Under the pieces are notes generated by a model. The model worked only from the letters and a program-made list of their open reading frames with translations. It did no database searches and was not told the origin of the DNA. Below, piece after piece: positions 54,991 through 63,271 of a stretch of 64,000 bases of DNA. Source of the stretch: Sphingobacterium faecium (GTDB taxonomy: Bacteria > Bacteroidota > Bacteroidia > Sphingobacteriales > Sphingobacteriaceae); contig NZ_QBKH01000005.1 in the NCBI RefSeq assembly GCF_003054045.1, positions 124,001 to 188,000 of the forward strand, given 5' to 3'. The stretch's first letter is position 1. Each line of letters starts with the position of its first letter. Position numbers and translations under genes: made by a program.

Positions 54991-55027
54991 CAAAATTACA
55001 GTAAATCTACTAACCAAAATATAGTAG
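54991..55027 (-). promoter_or_regulatory. Candidate promoter and operator of the LLM-HxlR unit
   Basis: On the minus strand TAATTTTG (54998-54991) is a -7 box. CTACTA (55007-55012) and TAGTAG (55022-55027) form an inverted repeat immediately upstream, suitable for an HxlR-type dimer. Confidence 0.5.
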
Positions 55028-55028
55028 T

Positions 55029-55115
55029 TACCTAAAGGAAAGTGAAATTTATTTTGATCAGTAAATCGTGCTTTTGGCAGTTTAAAACCACAAATCAGGT
55101 TTCCTTTAGGAAAGT
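55029..55115 (+). promoter_or_regulatory. Repeated operator-like sites upstream of the reductase gene
   Basis: Site 2 (55100-55115) contains the palindrome TTTCCT-TT-AGGAAA and ends AGT. Site 1 (55029-55043) shares CCT-AAA/TTT-AGGAAAGT with a weaker left half. They are about 71 nt apart in the divergent region. Confidence 0.5.
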
Positions 55116-55240
55116 ACGATACAATTGATCGCGATATATGTATAAATTGCACTGTACCATACAGGCTAACGAATCAGTTTTGAATAGTAAACAGCAGATC
55201 GCCTGAATGGTAGTCCATCAATTTTTAACATCATCAGCAT

Positions 55241-55978
55241 ATGAAAATAGGAATAATAGGTACGGGTGCAATAGGCGGAACAATTGCAAAAAAAATGTCT
55301 GCTGCAGGACACCAAGTCAAAGTAAATAACACCGGCAACATCGATAAATTGAATGCCCTTGCTCAGGAGTTAGGTGCAACAGCTGCTCATCAGAAAGAAG
55401 TGGTGAAGGATGTAGATGTGATTATTTTAGCGATACCCACCATAGCCATACCCACATTACCCAAAGATCTGTTCGCGGAGGTACCACAAAATGTCATTGT
55501 GGTCGATACCTCCAACTATTATCCGTTTCGTGATGCGGATATGGAAGAAATCAAAAATGGCCAAGTAGAGAGTGTCTGGGTATCTGAACAGCTGGGACGA
55601 CCTGTGATAAAAGCTTTCAATAACTTACTGGCGGAAACACTTGCCAGTGGTGGAAAAAAACCTGGTGCTGATGACCGAATTGCCATGGCTATAGCCGGTG
55701 ATGATGCCGAAGCAAAAAAGGTAATAGCCGGATTAGTTGATGATGCGGGTTATGATACCGTTGACTCGGGAACTCTTTCAGAATCCTGGAGGCACCAGCC
55801 CGGAACTCCGGCATACTGTACCGAATTGAATGCAGCAGAACTGAGACAGGCATTGGCAGATGGCGTGAAAGATGATGCGCCCATTCTGAGAGATAAAGCC
55901 ATAGCCGAGCTTTCAGCAATGTCAACCTATCCTGCCCATCCAGAGGTTGTAAAATTCAATCGAGCATTATTCGCTTGA
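55241..55978 (+). CDS. NADPH-dependent F420-reductase-like NAD(P)-binding protein
   Basis: A 245-residue Rossmann-fold protein of the F420-dependent NADP reductase family (PF03807-like). The cofactor loop GIIGTGAIGGTIAKKM is at the N-terminus, followed by VIILAIPTIAIPTLP and VVDTSNYYPFRD. VIKAFNNLLAETLASGGKKP and AGDDAEAKKV are typical of the family. In Bacteroidota, which lack F420, it probably uses another substrate. The C-terminal segment was copied in part at 57185-57236. Confidence 0.85.
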   Translation: MKIGIIGTGAIGGTIAKKMSAAGHQVKVNNTGNIDKLNALAQELGATAAHQKEVVKDVDVIILAIPTIAIPTLPKDLFAEVPQNVIVVDTSNYYPFRDADMEEIKNGQVESVWVSEQLGRPVIKAFNNLLAETLASGGKKPGADDRIAMAIAGDDAEAKKVIAGLVDDAGYDTVDSGTLSESWRHQPGTPAYCTELNAAELRQALADGVKDDAPILRDKAIAELSAMSTYPAHPEVVKFNRALFA

Positions 55979-55983
55979 GAAAA

Positions 55984-56078
55984 TAGCGCAATCATTTTAT
56001 AACTTAGTATACGATGCATAATGTGCAGGTGACGTTAGATTTTATAAGCTCACATAAATGCTATAAGAGATATTGGAA
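55984..56078 (+). repeat. Damaged copy of the Crp/Fnr gene upstream region
   Basis: It aligns with 48478-48570 at well over three of four positions, including the block ATCATTTTATAACTT and CATACGATGCATAA-type sequence. It reaches a start codon, but the frame stops after one codon, so the copied gene has been lost. Confidence 0.75.
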
Positions 56079-56176
56079 AATGTGGGTGATGATCAGGATC
56101 TACTACATACTGTTACTTTAGATGATATGAGTTATACAACTATAATACAACACATAATACATCTATTCTTGAATAA

Positions 56177-56213
56177 AAACACCTTTTCAGCTACGAGCTG
56201 AAAAGGTGTTTTG
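56177..56213. terminator. Bidirectional terminator hairpin
   Basis: A perfect 17-bp stem (56177-56193 with 56197-56213) with an ACG loop and A/T-rich outer ends. Confidence 0.85.
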
Positions 56214-56253
56214 TGATTTAATTCCCTTTGAAAAAGGATCCATTTACATCTAC

Positions 56254-56300
56254 CAAATGTACGCCCTCAACTGCATTCCTAAAATGGTTAAAAATAACCA
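56254..56300 (-). promoter_or_regulatory. Orphan promoter with the TGGTTA-N4-TAACCA operator
   Basis: On the minus strand TACATTTG (56261-56254) lies 23 nt downstream of TGGTTA-N4-TAACCA (56285-56300), as at the DoxX-like and beta-lactamase genes. No minus-strand gene exists between it and the terminator at 56177-56213. Confidence 0.6.
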
Positions 56301-56420
56301 ACTCATAATCAATGCCAATTTCTAACTTTGTGAGCGGTGATATCACATCTAACTATTACCTAACTATCATAAAACCAAAAAACAAAGCATAATTTTAAAC
56401 CATTATAACACCGAACAATT

Positions 56421-56951
56421 ATGAACATAAAAATTCAGCACTTTTTGCCGCTACTCTTTTTTTTCGTAGCCTGTAAGTCAGATCAGACAACTGGTGACGC
56501 GACAAATTCTTTTTTACCCCTGCAAATTGGAAACTTTTGGAAGATTGACGCTCAAAATTATACAGAAATACAAGATACAATCCGAATAGATGGTAAATTG
56601 TATTATAAGTTTTACTCCTTAGTGGGTGGTGATGCCGTTTCAACAGCTTATCTTCGAATCGATGAAAACGGTAAATTAAAGGAATCTTGGCCAGATGCTA
56701 CTGATAAAGAGTATACCCGTGCTCAGTTCAACAGCAATGTTGGTGATAGTTTCTACACGCTTAATGACACGACCACAAATGATTATAAAGTTACTGTGGT
56801 TGAAAAAACCGATGAAAAAATTACTTTTTCTTTTGATATGGTTAATCATGACAATTTGAAAGGTAAACCACATCAGGTAACTTACATCAAAGGAATAGGT
56901 TTAGATGATAATTGGAAAAGCATTAAGATTGATGGGAAAATTATAAAATAA
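56421..56951 (+). CDS. Lipoprotein of unknown function
   Basis: A 176-residue lipoprotein: the signal MNIKIQHFLPLLFFFVAC has lipobox Cys18. The mature part is beta-rich with FLPLQIGNFWKIDAQNY, TAYLRIDENGKLKESW and VTYIKGIGLDDNWKSIKI. No family was recognised, though FLPLxxGNxWxY-type starts are common in Bacteroidota surface lipoproteins. It is solitary. Confidence 0.75.
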   Translation: MNIKIQHFLPLLFFFVACKSDQTTGDATNSFLPLQIGNFWKIDAQNYTEIQDTIRIDGKLYYKFYSLVGGDAVSTAYLRIDENGKLKESWPDATDKEYTRAQFNSNVGDSFYTLNDTTTNDYKVTVVEKTDEKITFSFDMVNHDNLKGKPHQVTYIKGIGLDDNWKSIKIDGKIIK

Positions 56952-57336
56952 GATTTTTTTGGTATGCGTAAAATACGGAGATTGTTACCTTAAAGACAAG
57001 CCTTTAAAATTTAAACCAAGAACGGTTTTCCATTGAAGGTCCATTGCTTTGAATGTTGGAATGGTTTTTATTTTTGAAATATACCGGCCACAATTAAAGA
57101 AACGGTATTACGTAAGATCGCGGCCAGACGAATAGCTATTTTAAAAGCCGTCTAATCCTGGTGGGCCTGCTGCCATTGAGCAGGCCTTCTGTACAGAATT
57201 GGATGCAGCAGAATTGAAACAGGCATTGGCCGATGACGGGAAACAAAATGTCTTACAGCTACTTGTGTGGATCATTTCGCTGACTATTTTATCTGCAAAC
57301 TTTTCATTTCTTTATGCAGCTACATTAAAATCATTT
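56952..57336. other. Non-coding stretch holding the mosaic fragments
   Basis: The left 200 nt show nothing recognisable; the right part is the mosaic at 57150-57312. Confidence 0.5.
57150..57312 (+). pseudogene. Mosaic of fragments of nearby genes
   Basis: 57185-57236 matches the 3' part of the reductase gene (55813-55864) at about four of five positions, with the translated CTELDAAELKQALADD preserved. 57268-57307 matches 50785-50824 inside the TPR-like gene at 38 of 40 positions. The pieces are joined without intact reading frames. Confidence 0.75.
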
Positions 57337-57942
57337 TTACCAATTGTTGATCGTATTCGATTTATCCACAATCTGTTTTAAGAGTGCATTCAGATGAGTG
57401 TTCAATCCATTGGCGGCATCCTCTAAAATCAATTTACCATTTTGGTCATATATTGCGGTGCTATTCTTCTTATCTTCCACCAGATTGAGCATTCTCCAAC
57501 CACTACGACCCCAATTGCTCCCATTTTTGGAAGTACGTTCATACCATCTTCTCAGTTCAAAAGTAGGGCTGTTCATCCGGATTTTACCATCTTTAAAAAG
57601 AAAGGACAAGGTATACGACATGTCATATGCATAATTTGATTTACCGAGCCCCCCACCGCCATGCCTCACAGGAAGCGCTTTTTCTTCATATGCCGTGAGC
57701 GTAATGCTTTCACCTTCCAGGACACTGAGACCTTTTTGAGGATTGCTGTACAGCGAGTTAATGGCATTAAGTACGTTCTTGTACACATCCATTTGTTTGA
57801 CGTTGGGCACTTCTACAACCGCAAAATCATGATTCTCATTGGATACAAAACCCTTGTCTGTGAGCTTAAAATATTGAGCGAAACTCAACTGCGTGACCAG
57901 TACAAGTACGGCCATACTGAATATTTTTTTCATATACATCAT
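57337..57942 (-). CDS. Exported protein, DUF4468-like, paralogue of 49810-50412
   Basis: A 201-residue protein with a signal peptide (cleavage near SFAQ). It shares LSFAQYFKLT, VPNVKQMDVYKNVLNAINSLY, LSFLFKDGKIRMNSP and the ending IVDKSNTINNW with its paralogue 7 kb upstream. Three ATGs occur at the start. It follows the mosaic region, which also contains a piece of the gene next to the first paralogue, so it probably arose by segmental duplication. Function unknown. Confidence 0.75.
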   Translation of the reverse strand: MMYMKKIFSMAVLVLVTQLSFAQYFKLTDKGFVSNENHDFAVVEVPNVKQMDVYKNVLNAINSLYSNPQKGLSVLEGESITLTAYEEKALPVRHGGGGLGKSNYAYDMSYTLSFLFKDGKIRMNSPTFELRRWYERTSKNGSNWGRSGWRMLNLVEDKKNSTAIYDQNGKLILEDAANGLNTHLNALLKQIVDKSNTINNW

Positions 57943-58082
57943 CTCTAAAATTTTTCAATTCTACCTTTCGTGCTGGATTAATCATGTTAATCATTAAAAA
58001 TCCAATTGGGAACAACAAAAATATAAATATTTGTCATTTGGCAAAAAATTAGTTTCACCTATCCTTCCCGATCATGGAATGA

Positions 58083-58580
58083 TCAGGAGTGAATGTTGTA
58101 GTACACCCCTATGGTATGACTGATATGAAAAAACAAAAAGATAGCCGATATGAACATAAATGGCCAACGTCTAAAGGGTAAATGAAAATAATATGAATTT
58201 CCGATCAGGCCGATTCCAGCTAACCATAATGCAGGAGTAATGGCAGGGGCAGAAAAACCGACCATGCTGTTGCTCCATGCACTATTGGTCAAACCAATCA
58301 ACATGATCCATGATGCAAAATAGAGGAGCACGCCTACGATGTAGATGTACAGACCAAGCCTTTGGCCTTTGTTGCTTTTAGAGATATAAAGAGGCATCAA
58401 AAATGCCAACAGAAAAATCATGATTCTGGAAATCTGTTCCCCATACATCAGGAAAGAAGGAATATCTTTTGAAAATACTTCAGGCTGATATGCTTTTGGC
58501 AAATGATCCGTCAATAGGATATTCCAGATCAGTATCGGTAAAATCAAGATAAAACAGTTCCAAAAATATTTTTTAATCAT
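58083..58580 (-). CDS. Five-helix membrane protein of unknown function
   Basis: A 165-residue integral membrane protein with about five helices at roughly 7-23, 52-66, 78-96, 108-126 and 137-155. Loops are short, with basic residues (SKSNKGQRLG, PFRRWP) that indicate topology. No family recognised. It is isolated between two non-coding stretches. Confidence 0.7.
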   Translation of the reverse strand: MIKKYFWNCFILILPILIWNILLTDHLPKAYQPEVFSKDIPSFLMYGEQISRIMIFLLAFLMPLYISKSNKGQRLGLYIYIVGVLLYFASWIMLIGLTNSAWSNSMVGFSAPAITPALWLAGIGLIGNSYYFHLPFRRWPFMFISAIFLFFHISHTIGVYYNIHS

Positions 58581-59110
58581 ATTATTTTCGATTACACTTC
58601 AAGATAACAGATAATTTAATAAAATCCGCATTTATTGAATAGGGCTTGCCATTCCTTTATTTTCTTTCAGCCTCTGTTGCTGCATTTGCTCCTCTAACTT
58701 GTTCCTTTCGATCACAGCTACCCGATAACTGTCATCTTCTGGGCAAAAACTAAGCATCCCCTTCATATATAAGCACTAAGCCACTTAAATGTAATGCTAA
58801 AAATTCCAAATCCCTATATGCTGCAAGATTAACCAATCTGATCTATAGTCTAGATTGTATGCCCGATTATGCCAAAGCAAGAGCACATGCTGCTATGAAA
58901 GGTCTCGATCCAAAAGACTTCATGTAGGTTGATGGAATCTCCTTTGGCAGGGCTACATCAATTTTCATGGAGTCTGATGCAGATTATGAAACGATAAAAG
59001 CCCTGATAGAGAAAAAATATTATAAAAGATGGCTATATGGTATTTACGCCGTAGAAAAATTTGAAAAGGATCACATTTCAATGATTATAGCTTGGCACAA
59101 AGTATAAAAC
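58581..59110. other. Stretch containing the interrupted gene
   Basis: Apart from the pseudogene, the first 150 nt show nothing clear. Confidence 0.5.
58735..59107 (+). pseudogene. Gene interrupted by an in-frame stop
   Basis: A long plus-strand frame reads protein-like sequence from about 58740 (NSKSLYAARLTNLIYSLD, MPDYAKARAHAAMKGLDP) to a TAG at 58925-58927. It then continues in the same frame (VDGISFGRATSIFMESDADY, KRWLYGIYAVEKFEKD) to a TAA at 59105-59107. A single nonsense change in a small intact-looking gene is likely. The 5' end is unclear. Family unknown. Confidence 0.65.
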
Positions 59111-59773
59111 CTAATTACGCATTGGATATGATGGCGCCGGATAATCCCTGTCAACATGCATTTTATTAATCAAAATATCGTTGACCCGTTGACGCATCCG
59201 CTTATCATCGACCGAAATTTTTAGAATTTTGTTGCTATAATAGGTATCGCCTTTAAATTCGCTCTCTATTTTATTGGCAAATGTGGGGGTCAGCGATTTA
59301 TATGAAAATAAAAGTTCAGTTTCGTTTTCTGCTATTTTTTTTATGTTCAGTGTCCAGATAAACCCATATTCAGGAAATAAAAAGCTTTTTTTTATCGGCA
59401 CAAACTGCATTTTTTTGCCTTTTAACTTGTAATTATAGAGCATATAGATACTTGGTTTGGAAACATCTTTTGCTGCCGCTGCGACCAACTTATTATATTC
59501 TTTTTCGTTATCAACAAGAATTTCAGTACTTAAACCTTTCTCCTGGATTTCAAAGCTAGCGGTAGTATCTGTATGAGCCAGGGCTTTAATCTCCATATCC
59601 TGATCAATATACCAGCCATCCATATCTGGGATAGCCTGTTTTACACGTTCAAAACTTGCTTTTAATCTGGTTGGGAGCAATTTACTGGTCACCGTTTGCG
59701 CACGCAGACCATCCACTGCAGCGATAAAAAGAAGCATTATACAAAGATATTTTCTCATCATGATTATATTCAT
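59111..59773 (-). CDS. Exported hypothetical protein
   Basis: A 220-residue protein with a signal peptide (cleavage near LRAQT). The frame has ATGs at 59773 and 59761/59758; the latter pair gives the more usual signal peptide. The mature part alternates charged helices and strands (SKLLPTRLKASFERVKQAIP, YMLYNYKLKGKKMQFVPI, ETELLFSYKSLTP) and ends YPAPSYPMRN. No family recognised. It is convergent with the interrupted gene. Confidence 0.7.
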   Translation of the reverse strand: MNIIMMRKYLCIMLLFIAAVDGLRAQTVTSKLLPTRLKASFERVKQAIPDMDGWYIDQDMEIKALAHTDTTASFEIQEKGLSTEILVDNEKEYNKLVAAAAKDVSKPSIYMLYNYKLKGKKMQFVPIKKSFLFPEYGFIWTLNIKKIAENETELLFSYKSLTPTFANKIESEFKGDTYYSNKILKISVDDKRMRQRVNDILINKMHVDRDYPAPSYPMRN

Positions 59774-59951
59774 TTAGCAATAGTAAAAACTCCCGTAAAT
59801 TACAAGTTTTATCGCTAGCAATCTATGACCAATTTATATTTGAAGGTTATCATTTACGATTCGTAAGGTATTAGTGCCGCATGCGTACGCTTTAACATTG
59901 AATTATCCTTACCCCTTCGCCTTCTTATAGCCCGCCACCCAGCAGGTTACT

Positions 59952-60290
59952 TCATTTCAAAAATTTCTTTAAAAAGTCAAATCTGCCTTTAGGTTTATGA
60001 TCACATTCATTTTCCAATCCTTCCTCATAAAGGCGTTTCAATATTTTCTCATCCTTACCGCCGTACCGAAGCCCCGCAATACATGAAACCGACATGGCAC
60101 ATATCGCTCTTTCCAGTTCATCTGGAGTTTCTGGCTGTTTTTTAAAATAACAATGTTCGTATTCAGTTTTCGAATGATCAATCAGGTCAGGTGCCTCAAA
60201 TTCCGGAGCCCCGCAACGCATACATGCGTCATTCTCTACATAAAAATCTCCTTGAGAATTTTCTGAGTACCGAACAGGTGGCTCTTTCAT
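59952..60290 (-). CDS. Small Cys-rich protein, ferredoxin-like motif
   Basis: A 112-residue protein. The segment FYVENDACMRCGAPEFEAPDLI has a CxxC followed by the GAPE-APDLI pattern used by some single-cluster ferredoxins. Further cysteines occur in EHCYFKK and ICAMSVSC. The C-terminus is basic (KPKGRFDFLKKFLK). It may bind an iron-sulfur cluster or zinc. It resembles small Bacteroidota proteins that are often near immunity-type genes; function is not known. Confidence 0.7.
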   Translation of the reverse strand: MKEPPVRYSENSQGDFYVENDACMRCGAPEFEAPDLIDHSKTEYEHCYFKKQPETPDELERAICAMSVSCIAGLRYGGKDEKILKRLYEEGLENECDHKPKGRFDFLKKFLK

Positions 60291-60436
60291 GATTTTTTTT
60301 CAAATATTTTCATTGCGTTATTAATGCCTTTAAGATACCAAATCCTATATCATATCTTAAGATATTTGTAGAGAAGGTAATGACTATTATTGATGTAGCT
60401 GGTTTATTTAGGATATGGTTTAGTCTAATTTTCTAT

Positions 60437-60925
60437 CTAAACATTAAATAAATAACGAACTTTTTTCCATTTAGGGTCGAAATCAATTTTATAAGTGAAA
60501 GATACCAATCTATTTTCATCCAGGGAAAGCTTTCTCAAAATTTGCTCAACGGATTCATCAGCTTCAACATAACAATCTATTTCCATTCCAACCTCTGATA
60601 CTTGTCTGGAAATCATGTGACAGATGCATATTTTCTGCAGTTCATCAGAAAAGAAATCTTCAATTTCTCCCATATCCAGATCAGGATTTTCCTCGGCAAC
60701 CTGATCATGAAAATCGACACTTATCCTAACATGATAAGGGCAAAATTCTTTAAACTCATATTTTCGGTAAGCCATATTTACCCATCCTGTACCTTTTAAT
60801 CCATTAGGCAGGGTTAACAATAATATCGTAATCGAACTTTCTGGATATACATTTTCTGCATGTTTTACGATCTCCCAATCTACATGAGAAACTTCACGTC
60901 CGAACAACTTCTTAAAAAAATTCAT
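60437..60925 (-). CDS. Hypothetical protein
   Basis: A 162-residue soluble protein from the ATG at 60925 (MNFFKKLFG); the frame extends 18 residues further upstream but without a convincing start. The first residues are basic and hydrophobic. The body is alpha/beta with VSHVDWEIVKHAENVYPESS, CPYHVRISVDFHDQVAEE and acidic helices (GEIEDFFSDELQKI). No family recognised. It lies beside the Cys-rich small gene, on the same strand. Confidence 0.7.
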   Translation of the reverse strand: MNFFKKLFGREVSHVDWEIVKHAENVYPESSITILLLTLPNGLKGTGWVNMAYRKYEFKEFCPYHVRISVDFHDQVAEENPDLDMGEIEDFFSDELQKICICHMISRQVSEVGMEIDCYVEADESVEQILRKLSLDENRLVSFTYKIDFDPKWKKVRYLFNV

Positions 60926-61295
60926 TATATGTAAGATTTCTGTATTGCAAATTACAATAATTTGATAGCAAGTCTTCAAATAATTATAACCGTTATCCGA
61001 AATACTTCCGATGATACTTTTCCTTTTTAAGTTGATAGTCGTATGGATGCTCTTTGTTTATTAGCTACGTCAAAAAGAATTCGATAAATAAACAGATCGT
61101 CCATTGTTACACAGCAAAACTTAGCTTATGAAGTCACTAATTTCTTTCAGAAATTGATCTAAGCTATATTAAAAACGCTTTTCAAATTCTAAATAGTATA
61201 TGTTTTTTTCCTTAGCATAGGAAAAAACTTGACAACTCAGCTTTTCTTATTTAATTTTAGTAAACATATATAAATTTCCCTTTTTATTACTGATT
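60926..61295. other. AT-rich intergenic stretch with a weak hairpin
   Basis: At 61204-61227 an AT-rich hairpin (TTTTTTCCT with AGGAAAAAA, 6-nt loop) lies before the next gene. No gene is seen. Confidence 0.5.
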
Positions 61296-62459
61296 ATGAT
61301 AAGTGTTTTAACGAACCTAAGGGAGCTCATAGCAGCCTATGGTATCCCGCATTTGAACAAAGAAGAAGATGAACAGATCGAACAAGACCTCCTATCAGCC
61401 CTAAATGATATCGAGATTCACTCCCATACGAGATACCTCAGTCATGGTAACCGTGAGCTAGTTCAGCAATCCTTTCGTATTTTCTACAGTCAATTGCGAC
61501 GCATGTTCAATATTATTTATCGGAAGAAGAATCGGAAAGTTGATTTGATCATCTTAAAATTTCACGAGCTCTTTCAGACTTATGAAGATCTATACAGCCA
61601 AGATATGGATCTTGAAGAACCATTGACCGACTATCAATATCAGCTGTTAAAAGCAGAGATCACGGAAAAATTCCCTCCTTTACAAGAAGCCCTTTTAAAA
61701 AAGGGAATCTGGAAACATCTATTATTAGAGATCCAATCTGCGATAGAGAGCCATTTCAATAATGCTAGTAATCAACTGTGCTATTATCACGATCTATTTT
61801 TCAACAAGCTGTTGCAGTCGCTAACCCGTATGGCTCATGATCCTCGTGACAAAGATTGGGAACGACGTTTTATCGAGACCATGATCAATATCAACTTCAA
61901 TCATATGGGATTTTTCAATCGATGTAGTGAGCTGATTAACTTTAGGCTCAGTGAACTTTCCGATGAAAATAAAATCATGTGCATTGATGAGAATGAACTA
62001 CGTATAAGCCAAGCTTCACGAGATCCCAAATTATACTTTGATCCTACCCGCGCCCATCTCGCTGATCTGCTTATCCAATATGCAGAACAAAAAAAGTCCA
62101 TCAAACCAAAACCCATAGAAACACCCGAAACCAAACTAGAAGAAGTTAATAAGCCAGAAGAAGTTTTGAAACCGGTAGGAATACCGACGCAATTGTTTGC
62201 GAGCCATATCAATCTATTTACGCATTACATGCATCTTGCTGACGTGTACCCCGAAGATATGAGCAAGCGTGAAGTCTGTTCATATGTTTCCACTTGTGTC
62301 CGCACCAAACGTGGGCATTTGGTATCCAAAGATAGTCTGGAAAAATTCGATAGACAAAAACTGGAAAGTGGAGCTACTCATGTCCACGGCATTTTTAAAA
62401 AAATGCTGCAGGCTATAGAGCGTGATTTTGACCATTTGGGCGGAAAAAATCGTCGATAA
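61296..62459 (+). CDS. Unrecognised cytoplasmic protein of 387 residues
   Basis: A long, helix-rich, charged protein without signal peptide or membrane segment. The N-terminal two-thirds (about 1-260) is a helical domain with several aromatic and basic segments (SFRIFYSQLRRMFNIIYRKK, KFHELFQTYEDLYSQD). A Pro/Glu linker at about 265-295 (KPKPIETPETKLEEVNKPEE) leads to a C-terminal segment of about 90 residues ending HVHGIFKKMLQAIERDF. No family was recognised. Two-domain build with a flexible linker suggests a regulatory or adaptor role, but this is a guess. A hairpin follows at 62521-62558. Confidence 0.75.
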   Translation: MISVLTNLRELIAAYGIPHLNKEEDEQIEQDLLSALNDIEIHSHTRYLSHGNRELVQQSFRIFYSQLRRMFNIIYRKKNRKVDLIILKFHELFQTYEDLYSQDMDLEEPLTDYQYQLLKAEITEKFPPLQEALLKKGIWKHLLLEIQSAIESHFNNASNQLCYYHDLFFNKLLQSLTRMAHDPRDKDWERRFIETMININFNHMGFFNRCSELINFRLSELSDENKIMCIDENELRISQASRDPKLYFDPTRAHLADLLIQYAEQKKSIKPKPIETPETKLEEVNKPEEVLKPVGIPTQLFASHINLFTHYMHLADVYPEDMSKREVCSYVSTCVRTKRGHLVSKDSLEKFDRQKLESGATHVHGIFKKMLQAIERDFDHLGGKNRR

Positions 62460-63030
62460 ATTGAAAAAACAGTAAAAATCGGGGGAATCCCAACCTGATT
62501 TCCCATTTTCATCCCACATCAAGGTCCATATTCAAGCGTGTTACGCTTGAATGACCTTTTATAGCAAGAATCTATTCTATGCCAATTTCACCTCATTTCT
62601 CCCCTTTGCTAAAAGGGAGCTCATTTTAAAGTCCTTTTAAACAGGTTTCATAAACAAAAAGTCTCCCCTCCAAAATGTTCGTTTTCGTATTAGTTTTGAA
62701 TCGAAGCGTATGAAACCAGGATTTCAAAAGCATTGCAAAGGTGAAGACATTCAGCAGAAGAGCGGGAAAATTCATGCAGGAAATAGAAATGAATAAGAAA
62801 TGATATAAAAATAAAACAGAAAAAATTAGAAAAGGTCACAACATAGGTTTGTGCCATTCCTAAAATTGGAAACCAGCCAAATAAAAAAATGAAAACAAAT
62901 TGATTGGCCAAATAAGGAGTCCAGACGCCAATTCAAAATGCAGCACTCTGATAGTTGGAGACTGTGGGGCCAGTACGTCAAAAGCGCTACTGTGATCAAT
63001 TAACCTAATGATAATTTAACTTAAAACAAA
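62460..63030. other. Intergenic stretch before the short Cys-pair gene
   Basis: Contains the terminator at 62521-62558. A minus-strand 73-codon frame at 62690-62911 begins like a signal peptide (FLFGWFPILGMAQT) but continues unlike an exported protein and is probably a remnant or chance. Confidence 0.45.
62521..62558 (+). terminator. Hairpin after the unrecognised 387-residue gene
   Basis: A 9-bp stem around TTCAAGCG/CGCTTGAA, extended by an AAGGT/ACCTT outer pair and followed by TTTTAT. Confidence 0.7.
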
Positions 63031-63243
63031 ATGGCAACATTTCAGTTGAATAACCCTAGTAACCCTGGAGATCCAGCAAGTTACTCATTGGGAACGCCAC
63101 CTTGTTCAGGAAATAATCAGATCTGTACCATTGAAGCACCAAATGCAGGTGGTGTTCCTACCATTTCAAATGCGCTACGCAATGAAATGTTACAAGCTCT
63201 GAATACGAGAACAAGTACAACAAATGTAAAATTAAAAGCTTAA
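63031..63243 (+). CDS. Short Bacteroidota protein with a Cys pair
   Basis: A 70-residue protein with no signal peptide or membrane segment. The conserved-looking core is YSLGTPPCSGNNQICTIEA, with cysteines seven residues apart, and the end is NALRNEMLQALNTRTST then NVKLKA. Similar short proteins, usually with a signal peptide, occur beside TlpA/outer-membrane genes in Sphingobacteriaceae. This one lacks the leader, which is unusual. It is followed by a terminator and then the convergent partial gene. Confidence 0.7.
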   Translation: MATFQLNNPSNPGDPASYSLGTPPCSGNNQICTIEAPNAGGVPTISNALRNEMLQALNTRTSTTNVKLKA

Positions 63244-63271
63244 ATAAGATTTTAATTATTGCATTTAATAC

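Larger units (their letters stand above)
54779..55240. other. Divergent control region between LLM-HxlR and the reductase gene
   Basis: This 462-nt gap holds the operator and promoter candidates given at 54991-55027 and 55029-55115 and no gene. Confidence 0.6.
55979..56420. other. Intergenic stretch with duplicated and orphan regulatory DNA
   Basis: It contains the Crp upstream copy, the terminator and the orphan promoter listed above; no gene. Confidence 0.6.

Noticed and set aside
62690..62911. Minus-strand frame starting with a signal-peptide-like stretch
   Set aside because: After about 25 residues the sequence is Phe/Ile/His-rich and unlike an exported protein; no homologous family came to mind.
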